From Ruminococcaceae bacterium AM07-15 (GTDB taxonomy: Bacteria; Bacillota; Clostridia; Oscillospirales; Butyricicoccaceae): 64,000 nt of DNA. Positions 1 through 7,130 of this stretch are shown piece after piece. Each line of letters starts with the position of its first letter. The stretch's first letter is position 1. The notes under the pieces are model-generated. The model was not told the DNA's origin. It searched no databases and was given only the letters and a program-made list of their open reading frames with translations. The position numbers and the translations under genes are program-made. The DNA lies in contig QUDE01000017.1 in NCBI GenBank assembly GCA_003477405.1, positions 7,825-71,824 of the forward strand, in the 5' to 3' direction.

Positions 1-1134
1 GGTATTTCCGTCGTCTTTCAGCAGAGATACCAGGCCACGGCCAGTCGTTGCTTCCACCGGATCCATGCCCGTATGAACGAAGTTATCCCGCAGCTGCTTG
101 ATCAGATTCAAACGATCGCAGACCAATACAAATCTTGGATTTGCCACACGCTTGTCGGCGATAATACGCTTTACAAGCATAACCATTGTCAGGGATTTAC
201 CGCTTCCCTGTGTATGCCAAATGACGCCGCCCCGGCTGAGGCAATCATCCTCACCGTGGATACGACGCATCGTATTTTCAACACCAAAGAACTGCTGATA
301 GCGGGCAACTTTCTTAATGCCACTATCATACAGAATGTAAAAACGAATAATATCAAGCAAGCGCCGTTTGCTGAGCATGGACACAATAACTCGGTCTTGC
401 TCTGTGATATGGCTGTCATCTACATAGCGTTTGGCAGTATCGGTCTGCCACTGCACATCTTCTTCGTGCCACTTGCAGTAGAACTCCTGCTTTGTTCCGG
501 CAGTTCCGTATTTCACAGATTCCGGATTCATAGCAATGGCCAACTGCGTAAACTTAAACAGTTGCGGAATATAATCGGGTTGCCAGTTGCGGACATTCTG
601 CTTCACGCCCTCTTCCACATCTACACTGGACTTCTTACATTCGATCACAACCAAAGGAATGCCATTGACGAGCAGAACAATATCAGGCCGGGCATATTTG
701 CCATTATTTCTCTCTACAGAGAACTCGTCTGTAACTTGCCAGATGTTCTTATCCGGCTCATCCCAGTTAATATAGGAAATATCGAAGGACTGAGTGTTGC
801 CGTCATACAAATGCACATCGCAGCTCTTACCATAAATCAACCTGTCATAGATCGCTTTGCTGGAAAACATTAAACCACGTTCCAGAGGAGCATCCAGTTC
901 CCGAATCGCCTCGCCAATGGCGTCATCCGGGAAGGGGGTCTGCTTTCCCCGGTAAATAAAAGACTGAGAGGCCAAAAATTCCCGCATAACATCAGGAAAA
1001 AGAACATGCGAAAGATGGCCGCGCTTCTGCTCGGCCTCCGCTCTGGGAATATACTGGTAGCCCATGGCTTGTAGTTCTTTCAGCGCTCTGTCCTGGGACT
1101 CCGGGCGCTCATTAAAAATCTGATGATGCGGCAT
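1..1134 (-). CDS. hsdR: Type I restriction enzyme R subunit (HsdR), N-terminal part, cut by window edge
   Basis: This is the motor and nuclease subunit of a type I restriction-modification complex; it translocates and cuts unmodified DNA. The 378 visible codons show the N-terminal nuclease domain with a PD-(D/E)XK-type core (PDIVLLVNGIPLVVIECKK; Glu165 and Lys167) followed by the first helicase domain with a Walker A motif (GSGKS, Lys313). The C-terminal part of the helicase lies beyond position 1. The ATG at 1134 is preceded by GGAGG at a good distance. It is the last gene seen of the minus-strand hsd operon, and a perfect 9-bp hairpin lies just upstream at 1169-1192. Confidence 0.95.
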   Translation of the reverse strand, partial: MPHHQIFNERPESQDRALKELQAMGYQYIPRAEAEQKRGHLSHVLFPDVMREFLASQSFIYRGKQTPFPDDAIGEAIRELDAPLERGLMFSSKAIYDRLIYGKSCDVHLYDGNTQSFDISYINWDEPDKNIWQVTDEFSVERNNGKYARPDIVLLVNGIPLVVIECKKSSVDVEEGVKQNVRNWQPDYIPQLFKFTQLAIAMNPESVKYGTAGTKQEFYCKWHEEDVQWQTDTAKRYVDDSHITEQDRVIVSMLSKRRLLDIIRFYILYDSGIKKVARYQQFFGVENTMRRIHGEDDCLSRGGVIWHTQGSGKSLTMVMLVKRIIADKRVANPRFVLVCDRLNLIKQLRDNFVHTGMDPVEATTGRGLVSLLKDDGNT

Positions 1135-1168
1135 AGTGAATACCTCCGACCTGTATGATAAAGAGGCA

Positions 1169-1192
1169 CAGCAGGGCGCTAAGGCCCTGCTG
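1169..1192. other. Intercistronic hairpin upstream of hsdR
   Basis: CAGCAGGGC and GCCCTGCTG form a perfect 9-bp stem with a 6-nt loop between the DUF2188 gene and hsdR. There is no T-run on either side, so it is more likely an RNA-processing or stability element, or a partial attenuator limiting HsdR, than a terminator. The role is inferred. Confidence 0.5.
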
Positions 1193-1203
1193 GCCTGTTT
1201 TGA

Positions 1204-1437
1204 TTACTTCTTGTCCCTCGGCGGACAGGGGTCATTGCCGTGACTGTTGGGGTTCTGAATGGTGCCATCCTTGCGGTGGGGAATCAGTTCCGTTCCCTGG
1301 TTGATGCTCATCCTCCTGCCAGCCTCCATGGCCTCTTTCTTAGTCTCGTAATGACCACTGCTGCGCTTTGCGTTTTCACGCTTCACATCCCAACCTCCGT
1401 TGGAATTAGGGACAATATGATGTTCTTTTCTTGCCAT
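1204..1437 (-). CDS. Small DUF2188-like protein
   Basis: This is a 77-residue basic protein resembling the DUF2188 family: an N-terminal strand with HIVPNSNGGWDVKRENAKR, a central helix (ETKKEAMEAGRRMS) and a C-terminal HRKDGTIQNPNSHGND segment. Family function is unknown; members are often found in mobile or restriction-linked neighbourhoods. The ATG at 1437 is preferred over an upstream in-frame ATG because a GGGGG ribosome site lies just before it. It sits between hsdS and hsdR in the same direction and is probably co-transcribed with them. A DNA-mimic or R-M accessory role is possible but not shown. Confidence 0.7.
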   Translation of the reverse strand: MARKEHHIVPNSNGGWDVKRENAKRSSGHYETKKEAMEAGRRMSINQGTELIPHRKDGTIQNPNSHGNDPCPPRDKK

Positions 1438-1441
1438 GTGC

Positions 1442-1654
1442 TTACCCCCTATGAGCCTTGGGGCAGCACACTGCGCACCCGTCTGCATCAGAATAGTAGA
1501 CCTTGGCATACCTTACGGCATCTGTCTCGCTGGCGTGCCAACCGAGGTCAATGGACTCTCTGATTTTCAGCGTATTGGCATGTTCGTGCGTATGAACCTC
1601 ATGGTGTAACCCAGGGTTCAGTGTTTGGTTTTTATTTACACAATAGTAGGGCAT
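1442..1654 (-). CDS. Hypothetical small protein in hsd operon
   Basis: A 70-residue protein I do not recognise. It carries a His-rich stretch (HHEVHTHEHAN) and a C-terminal CAVCC motif, with Cys and His in numbers that could bind a metal. AAAGGA lies a few bases before the ATG at 1654, and a 6-bp stem (CTTGAC/GTCAAG, 1668-1683) sits directly upstream of that ribosome site. Only 4 bp separate it from the DUF2188 gene, so the two are surely translated from one message. The start, ribosome site and spacing support a real gene; the function is unknown. Confidence 0.6.
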   Translation of the reverse strand: MPYYCVNKNQTLNPGLHHEVHTHEHANTLKIRESIDLGWHASETDAVRYAKVYYSDADGCAVCCPKAHRG

Positions 1655-1668
1655 TTGAATCCTTTCTC

Positions 1669-1704
1669 TTGACGATAGTCAAGCCGGCGTGCTATAGTTA
1701 GCAC
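1669..1704 (+). promoter_or_regulatory. Possible plus-strand promoter overlapping two palindromes
   Basis: TTGACG (1669-1674), an 18-bp spacer and TATAGT (1693-1698) form a plausible sigma-A promoter reading rightward. The -35 lies in the palindrome CTTGACGATAGTCAAG (1668-1683) and the -10 in GTGCTATAGTTAGCAC (1689-1704). Either these are operators, or they are hairpins in a minus-strand leader RNA. Confidence 0.4.
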
Positions 1705-1775
1705 ATAAGTTGATGTACGAGTCTGCTTATAATCGAGTGATTAAACTGTTGCCGCGGTTTAATCACTCATTTTTT
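1705..1775 (+). ncRNA. Candidate small RNA with terminator (or antisense of an hsd leader)
   Basis: Downstream of the promoter-like sequence at 1669-1698 there is no gene on the plus strand. The segment has an ATAAG...CTTAT pairing (1705-1730), then an 11-bp perfect stem GAGTGATTAAA/TTTAATCACTC (1735-1768) followed by ATTTTTTG, a typical intrinsic terminator. A transcript of about 70 nt would result. On the minus strand the same stems would be part of the leader of the 70-residue gene, behind a short ORF (1759-1785). I do not recognise a known RNA family. Confidence 0.4.
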
Positions 1776-1824
1776 GTGCCCTCATAGGCCTTACCACCTT
1801 TCAAGAAATTCACCTATATTTTAG

Positions 1825-1858
1825 GGATGCCGGTGTGGTTGACGCCACACCGGCATCC
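1825..1858. terminator. Strong hairpin directly after hsdS
   Basis: A 14-bp perfect stem (GGATGCCGGTGTGG/CCACACCGGCATCC) begins 2 bp after the hsdS stop. The T-run is weak on both strands (CTTTAAG on plus, CTAAAAT on minus), so it may be a partial terminator or a 3' stabilising hairpin separating the M/S genes from the downstream small genes and hsdR. Confidence 0.6.
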
Positions 1859-1859
1859 T

Positions 1860-3164
1860 TTAAGTGTTCACACGCACAAGTCCTGTCAGCAAAAGCTGCA
1901 TCAGGGCTTTTTTCTCGACTTCCATCGCCTTTACTTCGTCCTGGAGCAATTCGATATTCGTGCTTATTGCATCCAATACATTAGCAATTGCTCTTTGTTC
2001 CTCGTGGCCAGGAAAAACTATTTCTACCTTTGCAAAATCCTTTCCACTAACTCCATATACCTTCATGCCGTTTGCATAGTACGCCATTTGTTTCTTGAAC
2101 AGATATGTCTGGAAGCAGTACCTCTTAAAGTGTAAAGTGAGCCTATCGTCACGGCTATGGCAAGGAACTGTGTGCAGGCCGGAAATAAACGTCAAGCCAT
2201 CACAATTTTCTATAACCACGAATTTACTGATCCCGTCATAGTCTTCAGATGCGTCTATAAATACGACATCACCACTGTGGAGATGAGTTTTCTCTGGAGA
2301 GATTCCCTCATACTTAGGAATGGAATCATATTCTTTCGTGGCGTCGATATAATAGCGTTCGTTTGCATGAATATCCCCGTAGTGAAGATAAAGATCCCCT
2401 TCATCCGACAATTCGTCTCTTGATTTTGCCATTGAAGACCCAAAATCAAACAAAGAAGACATTGTCGCTTTTTGCCATATGCTGTTTTCAAAGCCCGGCA
2501 GTCTTACGCCACTGCTGGGATCCAGGAGCTTCTGCATCAGCCATTGCTTCTGGCGGCGCTTTTCCTCAAGTAACTTTTGCTTCAGTTCAAGCGCTCGGTC
2601 GCAGGTCGCCAGAATCTCAACAATCTTTTTCTGTTCTGCAGTGGATGGGATCGGCATGGTAAACTCGCCAAGACGACTAAAGTACATTCTTGTACGCGTG
2701 CTACCCTTTTTCTGTGCACTGCAATAAGCCGTAAACTCCTTCATATTATTCAGATATGCAATAAGCAGATCTTGATGAAGATCATCTGATGTTGTAAAAA
2801 CAGGATACTCTGGACTGACCAAAACAGCGCAGCCCATCTTGTTGACGTTGAAGCGGAAAATGTCATCATCACTCATATGCCTGTAGGTGACATATCCTTC
2901 CGGCACCACACGGAACCCCCCGGCAGTTTCCTCACAACGTTGATCGCTGTAATAATCAGACTGGAGCATAAGCCCCTGTCTTGAGGATGTTGCCAGCGGA
3001 TATCTATCCGTCTCATTAGAAAATTCGTCGTGTGAAACCAGATATTTTCCTATTTTCTCATACTGCCAGTCTTTAGGACGAAGCTGATGGTTTTCTGAAA
3101 GATATCCTTCCGGCACTTCACCGCGGCGAACAGCGTCTATTCTATTCTTGATTGATTCTCTCAT
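1860..3164 (-). CDS. hsdS: Type I restriction-modification specificity subunit (HsdS), full length
   Basis: This is the DNA-recognition subunit of the type I complex. The 434 residues hold two target-recognition domains (about 30-175 and 235-390), each followed by the helical conserved spacer: AEQKKIVEILATCDRALELK near 180-200 and HEEQRAIANVLDAISTNIEL near the C-terminus. That is the usual full-size architecture recognising a bipartite site. The ribosome site GAGGA lies inside the end of the preceding 45-codon ORF, so translation is likely coupled to it. A second, half-size S gene starts the operon, which is unusual. Confidence 0.95.
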   Translation of the reverse strand: MRESIKNRIDAVRRGEVPEGYLSENHQLRPKDWQYEKIGKYLVSHDEFSNETDRYPLATSSRQGLMLQSDYYSDQRCEETAGGFRVVPEGYVTYRHMSDDDIFRFNVNKMGCAVLVSPEYPVFTTSDDLHQDLLIAYLNNMKEFTAYCSAQKKGSTRTRMYFSRLGEFTMPIPSTAEQKKIVEILATCDRALELKQKLLEEKRRQKQWLMQKLLDPSSGVRLPGFENSIWQKATMSSLFDFGSSMAKSRDELSDEGDLYLHYGDIHANERYYIDATKEYDSIPKYEGISPEKTHLHSGDVVFIDASEDYDGISKFVVIENCDGLTFISGLHTVPCHSRDDRLTLHFKRYCFQTYLFKKQMAYYANGMKVYGVSGKDFAKVEIVFPGHEEQRAIANVLDAISTNIELLQDEVKAMEVEKKALMQLLLTGLVRVNT

Positions 3165-3167
3165 AAC

Positions 3168-3305
3168 TCAATCCTCTATCTGTAAATTGTGCAGCGCAGT
3201 AGCGAAGCTTGCATCGCCGGTAGAAAATAATGCGAAAGAGTATGCGGCAAATGATGCCGCTTTGGTAAACGCGGGGATAACGTGGGTATTAACAAACTGT
3301 GCCAT
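3168..3305 (-). CDS. Small ORF between dinD-like gene and hsdS
   Basis: A 45-codon ORF (MAQFVNTHVIPAFTKAASF...HNLQIED) with the strong ribosome site AAAGGAG 9 bp before its ATG. It stops 3 bp before the hsdS start and contains the hsdS ribosome site. It is rich in Ala, Phe and Ser, amphipathic, and similar to nothing I recognise. The longer frame starting at 3377 lacks a ribosome site. It could be a coupling leader for hsdS or a small functional protein. Existence is moderately supported by the start signal; function is unknown. Confidence 0.5.
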   Translation of the reverse strand: MAQFVNTHVIPAFTKAASFAAYSFALFSTGDASFATALHNLQIED

Positions 3306-3385
3306 TGGCATCATCTCCTTTGCTCTCATATAGGTCAGTGCGAGCGGGATGCAAGCTGCTGCTGTCTCCACAAACATGTGGTAAA

Positions 3386-4231
3386 TTAATTGTTGTCGCC
3401 AGGCTTCAGCTTTCGCTTTTCCTGTTCACGCTCGATCTGAGCAATGCTCTTTTCTGGTGTGGGCAGATCTTCCGGCATGGTGCCGCCCAGTTCCTTAATA
3501 GTCTGGCGAACCTTCTTTCCGACCTCATAATGAGTGTCATACGCGGCCTGCTTTCCTTGGATATTCTCCCGACGAAGCTTTTCGTCCGTCTGGGTAGCAC
3601 GGAAAAGGTTGGCTGCCAGCTCGGTGCTGCCCATATGATCCAGAATCTTCTGGCTCTTCTTCAGCCCCTTCCGGGCATGAATCTCCTTGGCACCAAGGCC
3701 ACCATACAAGCCCTGATAGCCCTTATTCTGGAAAATGGCATAATCTCTGGGGTCCTCCACGCCGGCCATCTGAGCTGCTTCTGCCAGGGACTTGTTATGA
3801 GCAATCATTTCGTTGCGGATCGCCAGACGCTTCTGATCCTCAGAAAGCTGCTCGTAGTTATCGATCAACTCCTGCTGGCGGGTCTTGACGGCAAAGTAGG
3901 TCTGTCCAACAGCGATAACTTCTTTATTTGGATCGCCATTCATTACGACCAGATAGCACGCATAGCGCGAAAGCATTACATCATCGATTTCACGCTCGGC
4001 TCCAGAACCCAACGGCACCATTTTCGTGACCTCACGAAAATGGTCTTCTACGTCAAAGCCAGTATTCGTACAGGCCTTTTTTGCTCTTTCGATGGCTTTG
4101 TTGAAATTTTCCCATCTTGCGTATTCGAGAACACCCTGCAGTTCACGGGCCAGCCAGTATTCTTCGCCATACTCGTTTACATGCTTGATGCTTTCAAATG
4201 TCTGCTCGCTGTATTTTACAAGTTCACTCAT
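3386..4231 (-). CDS. dinD: DinD-like protein (Bro-N / antirepressor family)
   Basis: This 281-residue protein matches DNA damage-inducible protein D: an N-terminal Bro-N-type domain (about 10-120, including EYWLARELQGVLEYARWENF) and a C-terminal part with YQGLYGGLGAKEIHARKG and the DHMGSTELAANLFRATQT motif. In E. coli, DinD is SOS-induced and antagonises RecA filaments; in many bacteria the gene sits inside type I restriction operons. Its ATG overlaps the hsdM stop (ATGA), so it is translationally coupled. Its role here may be to limit repair-linked damage during restriction, which is inferred. Confidence 0.9.
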   Translation of the reverse strand: MSELVKYSEQTFESIKHVNEYGEEYWLARELQGVLEYARWENFNKAIERAKKACTNTGFDVEDHFREVTKMVPLGSGAEREIDDVMLSRYACYLVVMNGDPNKEVIAVGQTYFAVKTRQQELIDNYEQLSEDQKRLAIRNEMIAHNKSLAEAAQMAGVEDPRDYAIFQNKGYQGLYGGLGAKEIHARKGLKKSQKILDHMGSTELAANLFRATQTDEKLRRENIQGKQAAYDTHYEVGKKVRQTIKELGGTMPEDLPTPEKSIAQIEREQEKRKLKPGDNN

Positions 4232-5814
4232 AAGCCAAGCTCCTTCAAATACTGTGCCATCTGGGCTTCAACCACTGCGATTTCAGCCTTAATGCGCTCG
4301 ATATTACCCTGTACCTCCTCAATGTCGATCAATTCTTCCTCCTCGAAGGTGTCCACATAGCGGGGAATGTTCAAGTTAAACTCATTGGCCTGGATTTCCT
4401 CGAAAGATGCCACATGTGCAAAGCGCTCTACATCCACACGCTCGGTGTAGGCGCGGAAAATGTCATCGATATGGTTCTGATCCAGTTTGTTCTGGTTTTT
4501 ATCCTTGCGATATCTCAGGTTTCCGTTTGCATCCTTCCCGGAAGCGTCAATGAAGAGGACATCGCTGGTGGCGCGGTTCTTCTTAAACACCAGAATACAT
4601 GCAGGGATAGAGGTTCCGTAGAACAGGTTCGCAGGAAGACCAATTACAGCGTCCAGCAGATTTTTCTCAATGACCGTCTGACGGATACGACCCTCTGCAG
4701 AGCCACGGAACAAAACACCGTGAGGGACAACTGCTGCCATACGACCGTTGCTGCGCAGAGAGTGAAGCATATGCAGTAGGAATGCCCAGTCGCCCTTGCT
4801 GGCAGGAGGCACACCCCAATCGAAGCGATGGAACCGGTCGAGATTGGCAGTCATCTTGAACTTCTTTTCCTTGTCGCTGGCACCATCCTCTTGGCCGCCA
4901 GGGTTGAAGCCTTCCGCCCATTTATCCAGCGAGAAGGGCATGTTGGCGACAATTACGTCGAACTGCTTCAGATTTCCGTCGGAATCCAGATGTTGGGGAT
5001 TGGCCAAGGTATCGCCCCAGGCAATGTCGTTGGGATTAACATGGATACCGTGGATAAAAAGGTTCATTCTGGCCATGGACCAAGAAGATCCATTCATTTC
5101 CTGACCGTAGATTGCAACCTGATCCAAATTGCCCGCCTGACGGGCGGTACGAATCAGCAGAGAAGCCGATCCGCAAGTGGGGTCGTAGATGGAATCTCCT
5201 GCGCGCGGACCGGTTAACATGCCCATCAGTTCGGACACCATGCTCGGGGTGAAGAAGCTGCCCGCTTTCTTTCCAGCCTCGGCGGCAAATTCGCCTACCA
5301 TGTATTCATAGGCGTCACCGATTACATATGCAGGATCTTCGCCGGGGCCTACCTCGATCTGAGAAGGTTCCAGGCACAGGGGCTTAAAGTCCTCCAACAA
5401 TGTGCGGAGTTTTGTGACTTTCTGCTGAGGGTTGCCCAGCATGGACTCGCTGTTGAAGTTAATACTGCGGAACACGCCGCGAAGTTCGGTGTTGCTGTCC
5501 TGGATGCCCTGCAGTGCGGTATTGATCATCTCACCGATTTTGGGGTCGAAGCGATTATCATACAGGTAATCAAAGCGCTCTTTTTCACCAAGGACGAACG
5601 GAAGGTTCTTCTTAGCGCGGTCGATACGGATCTGATTTCCCTTGTATTTTTCCTCCAGTTCTTTCAAAAACTCCTTATAGGTATCATCCAGATACTTCAG
5701 AAACAGCATAGAGAGGACAAAGTCCTTATAGTTCGCGGCATCAATTGTGCCGCGGAATGTGCCTGCTGCTTTCCACAGCGTCGCCTGAATATCCTGAGAA
5801 GTAGTCTTGCTCAT
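4228..5814 (-). CDS. hsdM: Type I restriction-modification methyltransferase subunit (HsdM)
   Basis: The N6-adenine methyltransferase subunit that pairs with HsdS. The 528 residues show the N-terminal helical domain (1-150), the family signature GSFFTPSMVSELM (186-198), SAM-binding motif I DPTCGSASLL (211-220) and catalytic motif IV, which here reads NMPF (291-294) instead of the usual NPPF/Y. The C-terminal helices (YTERVDVERFAHVASFEEI, then a coiled coil) would contact the S subunit. It overlaps both neighbours by 4 bp (ATGA). The altered motif IV may be a subfamily variant or reduce activity; the rest of the protein looks intact. Confidence 0.95.
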   Translation of the reverse strand: MSKTTSQDIQATLWKAAGTFRGTIDAANYKDFVLSMLFLKYLDDTYKEFLKELEEKYKGNQIRIDRAKKNLPFVLGEKERFDYLYDNRFDPKIGEMINTALQGIQDSNTELRGVFRSINFNSESMLGNPQQKVTKLRTLLEDFKPLCLEPSQIEVGPGEDPAYVIGDAYEYMVGEFAAEAGKKAGSFFTPSMVSELMGMLTGPRAGDSIYDPTCGSASLLIRTARQAGNLDQVAIYGQEMNGSSWSMARMNLFIHGIHVNPNDIAWGDTLANPQHLDSDGNLKQFDVIVANMPFSLDKWAEGFNPGGQEDGASDKEKKFKMTANLDRFHRFDWGVPPASKGDWAFLLHMLHSLRSNGRMAAVVPHGVLFRGSAEGRIRQTVIEKNLLDAVIGLPANLFYGTSIPACILVFKKNRATSDVLFIDASGKDANGNLRYRKDKNQNKLDQNHIDDIFRAYTERVDVERFAHVASFEEIQANEFNLNIPRYVDTFEEEELIDIEEVQGNIERIKAEIAVVEAQMAQYLKELGL

Positions 5815-6392
5815 TTTTCTTTTCCTCCACCGCTTATTATTTTCGAAGCCAACATCGACACCAAGCGGTCGTTTTCGGCCATATACTTATTTAAAAGTTG
5901 TTTCCGCTGGCGGCTTAGTTTCCAGATTGCACCAACCTTTTGTTGCTCGACTATTGGAATAATAGGAATCGTAATCCCGGCCAGCTTTTTTACGGACACT
6001 GCCTTAATTGCTGCTGCACTACCTGTTACATGTTCTACTTGGCCAAGGATTTCTTTCTGCTCCAGAAGATATCCGAGGTAGTGCGGGTCTACATCGCCAC
6101 CCGGTCTTACGACAAGCAGATTTTGAGATGCTACCATACCGACGGTTTCAAGATCTACTACATGTACAAATGAGGGATTCAATCGCTTAACAAGAATATC
6201 GCCAACCATCAGTTTCTGCTTTTCGGAAACCTCGTCATTCCGCTTTTGCCATTCAACGGCACCAATAGTGCCTGTATCGGAAAAACTGTTTGGCTGAACA
6301 ACTCCATATCGATAGTTGCCGACATCCCCAAGCCCCGTCATGCCGGCCATCACTTCGGCTACTTCACCAAGGCGTCTTTCAATAGGGCGCAT
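5811..6392 (-). CDS. Half-size type I specificity subunit (single recognition domain)
   Basis: A 193-residue HsdS homologue with one target-recognition domain (about 5-150) and one conserved helical region (EQQKVGAIWKLSRQRKQLL). Full S subunits carry two of each. Half-S proteins in some systems act as dimers that recognise a palindromic bipartite site, or pair with another half. The start at 6392 is chosen over 6425 because GGAGG lies 7 bp before it. It is the first gene of the operon and overlaps hsdM by 4 bp. Its frame is clean, so this is not an obvious degraded gene. Confidence 0.85.
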   Translation of the reverse strand: MRPIERRLGEVAEVMAGMTGLGDVGNYRYGVVQPNSFSDTGTIGAVEWQKRNDEVSEKQKLMVGDILVKRLNPSFVHVVDLETVGMVASQNLLVVRPGGDVDPHYLGYLLEQKEILGQVEHVTGSAAAIKAVSVKKLAGITIPIIPIVEQQKVGAIWKLSRQRKQLLNKYMAENDRLVSMLASKIISGGGKEK

Positions 6393-6415
6393 CGGACATC
6401 CCTCCTTCCATAAAC

Positions 6416-6444
6416 AATATAGCATCTACTGCCAAAGAAGTCAA
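6416..6444 (-). promoter_or_regulatory. Promoter of the restriction-modification operon
   Basis: On the minus strand TTGACT (6439-6444) and TATATT (6416-6421) are separated by exactly 17 bp, upstream of the half-S gene. The palindrome AGTTAAGCGTTAACT (6455-6469) abuts the -35 and could be an activator or repressor site. Confidence 0.8.
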
Positions 6445-6532
6445 GAATATTTTTAGTTAAGCGTTAACTTCGTATATTTTGCTGTTGGGAGAATTAATGC
6501 AGCTGCTATTGACGTTTAATTCGTTGTTATCG

Positions 6533-6575
6533 CAAAACAAAAAGCGCCCATCAGTCATCTGGCCGATGAGCGCTG
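6533..6575 (-). terminator. Terminator after the DUF6061-like gene
   Basis: Read on the minus strand, AGCGCTCATCGG...TGATGGGCGCT forms a stem followed by TTTTTGTTTTG. It insulates the upstream gene from the R-M promoter. Confidence 0.75.
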
Positions 6576-6612
6576 CGTTATATGTTCAATTATTCTGCCA
6601 TGGCTTCCACTA

Positions 6613-6864
6613 TCAATCGAGATCTAACTGCGGAGTCTCCGTTACGGTTCGCAGGTATTCTTCCGGATCGCCATTCAAAATCAATTCTGCATAGGACAGC
6701 GGATCGTTGTAGATGAGCCAGTCCAGTTCAGACCGCTGGAAACAGCTATTTGCCACTTCATCCTCAACAGCGGCACAATCAATAGAAATCATGCTGCCGT
6801 TAGAATATTTTAGCTCCACACAGGCGGTGTCGATATTAAACTCACAGGAAACTAGTTGTTTCAT
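6613..6864 (-). CDS. Small acidic hypothetical protein (DUF6061-like)
   Basis: An 83-residue acidic protein that resembles the DUF6061 group found next to mobile elements in gut Clostridia (SCEFNIDTACVELK, SMISIDCAAVEDEVANS, LDWLIYNDPLSYAELILNGD). Family function is unknown. The ATG at 6864 has GGAGG 8 bp upstream, which makes it better than the ATG five codons earlier. It is monocistronic, followed by its own terminator. The family assignment is from memory of the motif pattern, so only moderately sure. Confidence 0.65.
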   Translation of the reverse strand: MKQLVSCEFNIDTACVELKYSNGSMISIDCAAVEDEVANSCFQRSELDWLIYNDPLSYAELILNGDPEEYLRTVTETPQLDLD

Positions 6865-6929
6865 GGGATGTACCTCCAAAATTTGATGTTCTGGAAGTAG
6901 TGTAAGCGTGGGTTTGTGGTGTGGTATCC

Positions 6930-7058
6930 TTAACTATGGGAAACTTCGGTTTCCCATTTGGAGATGGTCTGGCGGCTGACTCCCAGCTGCTCCGCCACAT
7001 TTTCCTGGGAGAGGCCGCTTTTCTTCCGGGCCTGATACAGGCTTTTTCCCAAACTCAT
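6930..7058 (-). pseudogene. Truncated XRE-family HTH regulator
   Basis: Only 42 codons remain: the helix-turn-helix of a Cro/CI-type regulator (GLSQENVAEQLGVSRQTISKWE). Relatives continue for at least another 60 residues, often with a membrane part, after this point. Here the frame leaves homology at EVSHS and stops. The start at 7058 has a good AGGAGG site, so the 5' end is intact. The break coincides with the right side of the restriction island and with a 9-bp UUCG-loop hairpin (6936-6957), suggesting deletion or insertion of the island here. Confidence 0.7.
6936..6957. repeat. 9-bp hairpin with TTCG loop at island edge
   Basis: ATGGGAAAC-TTCG-GTTTCCCAT is a perfect inverted repeat overlapping the 3' end of the truncated XRE gene. 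It has no T-run, so it is not an obvious terminator. Confidence 0.55.
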
Positions 7059-7130
7059 ATACTTCCTCCTCATCGGCTGTTTTTCTCTATTATACCGGCT
7101 TACTTTTGCCAATACCACCAAGGCACTCTG

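Noticed and set aside
3168..3377. Longer version of the small ORF before hsdS (69 residues)
   Set aside because: No ribosome site before 3377, whereas 3305 has AAAGGAG at good spacing.
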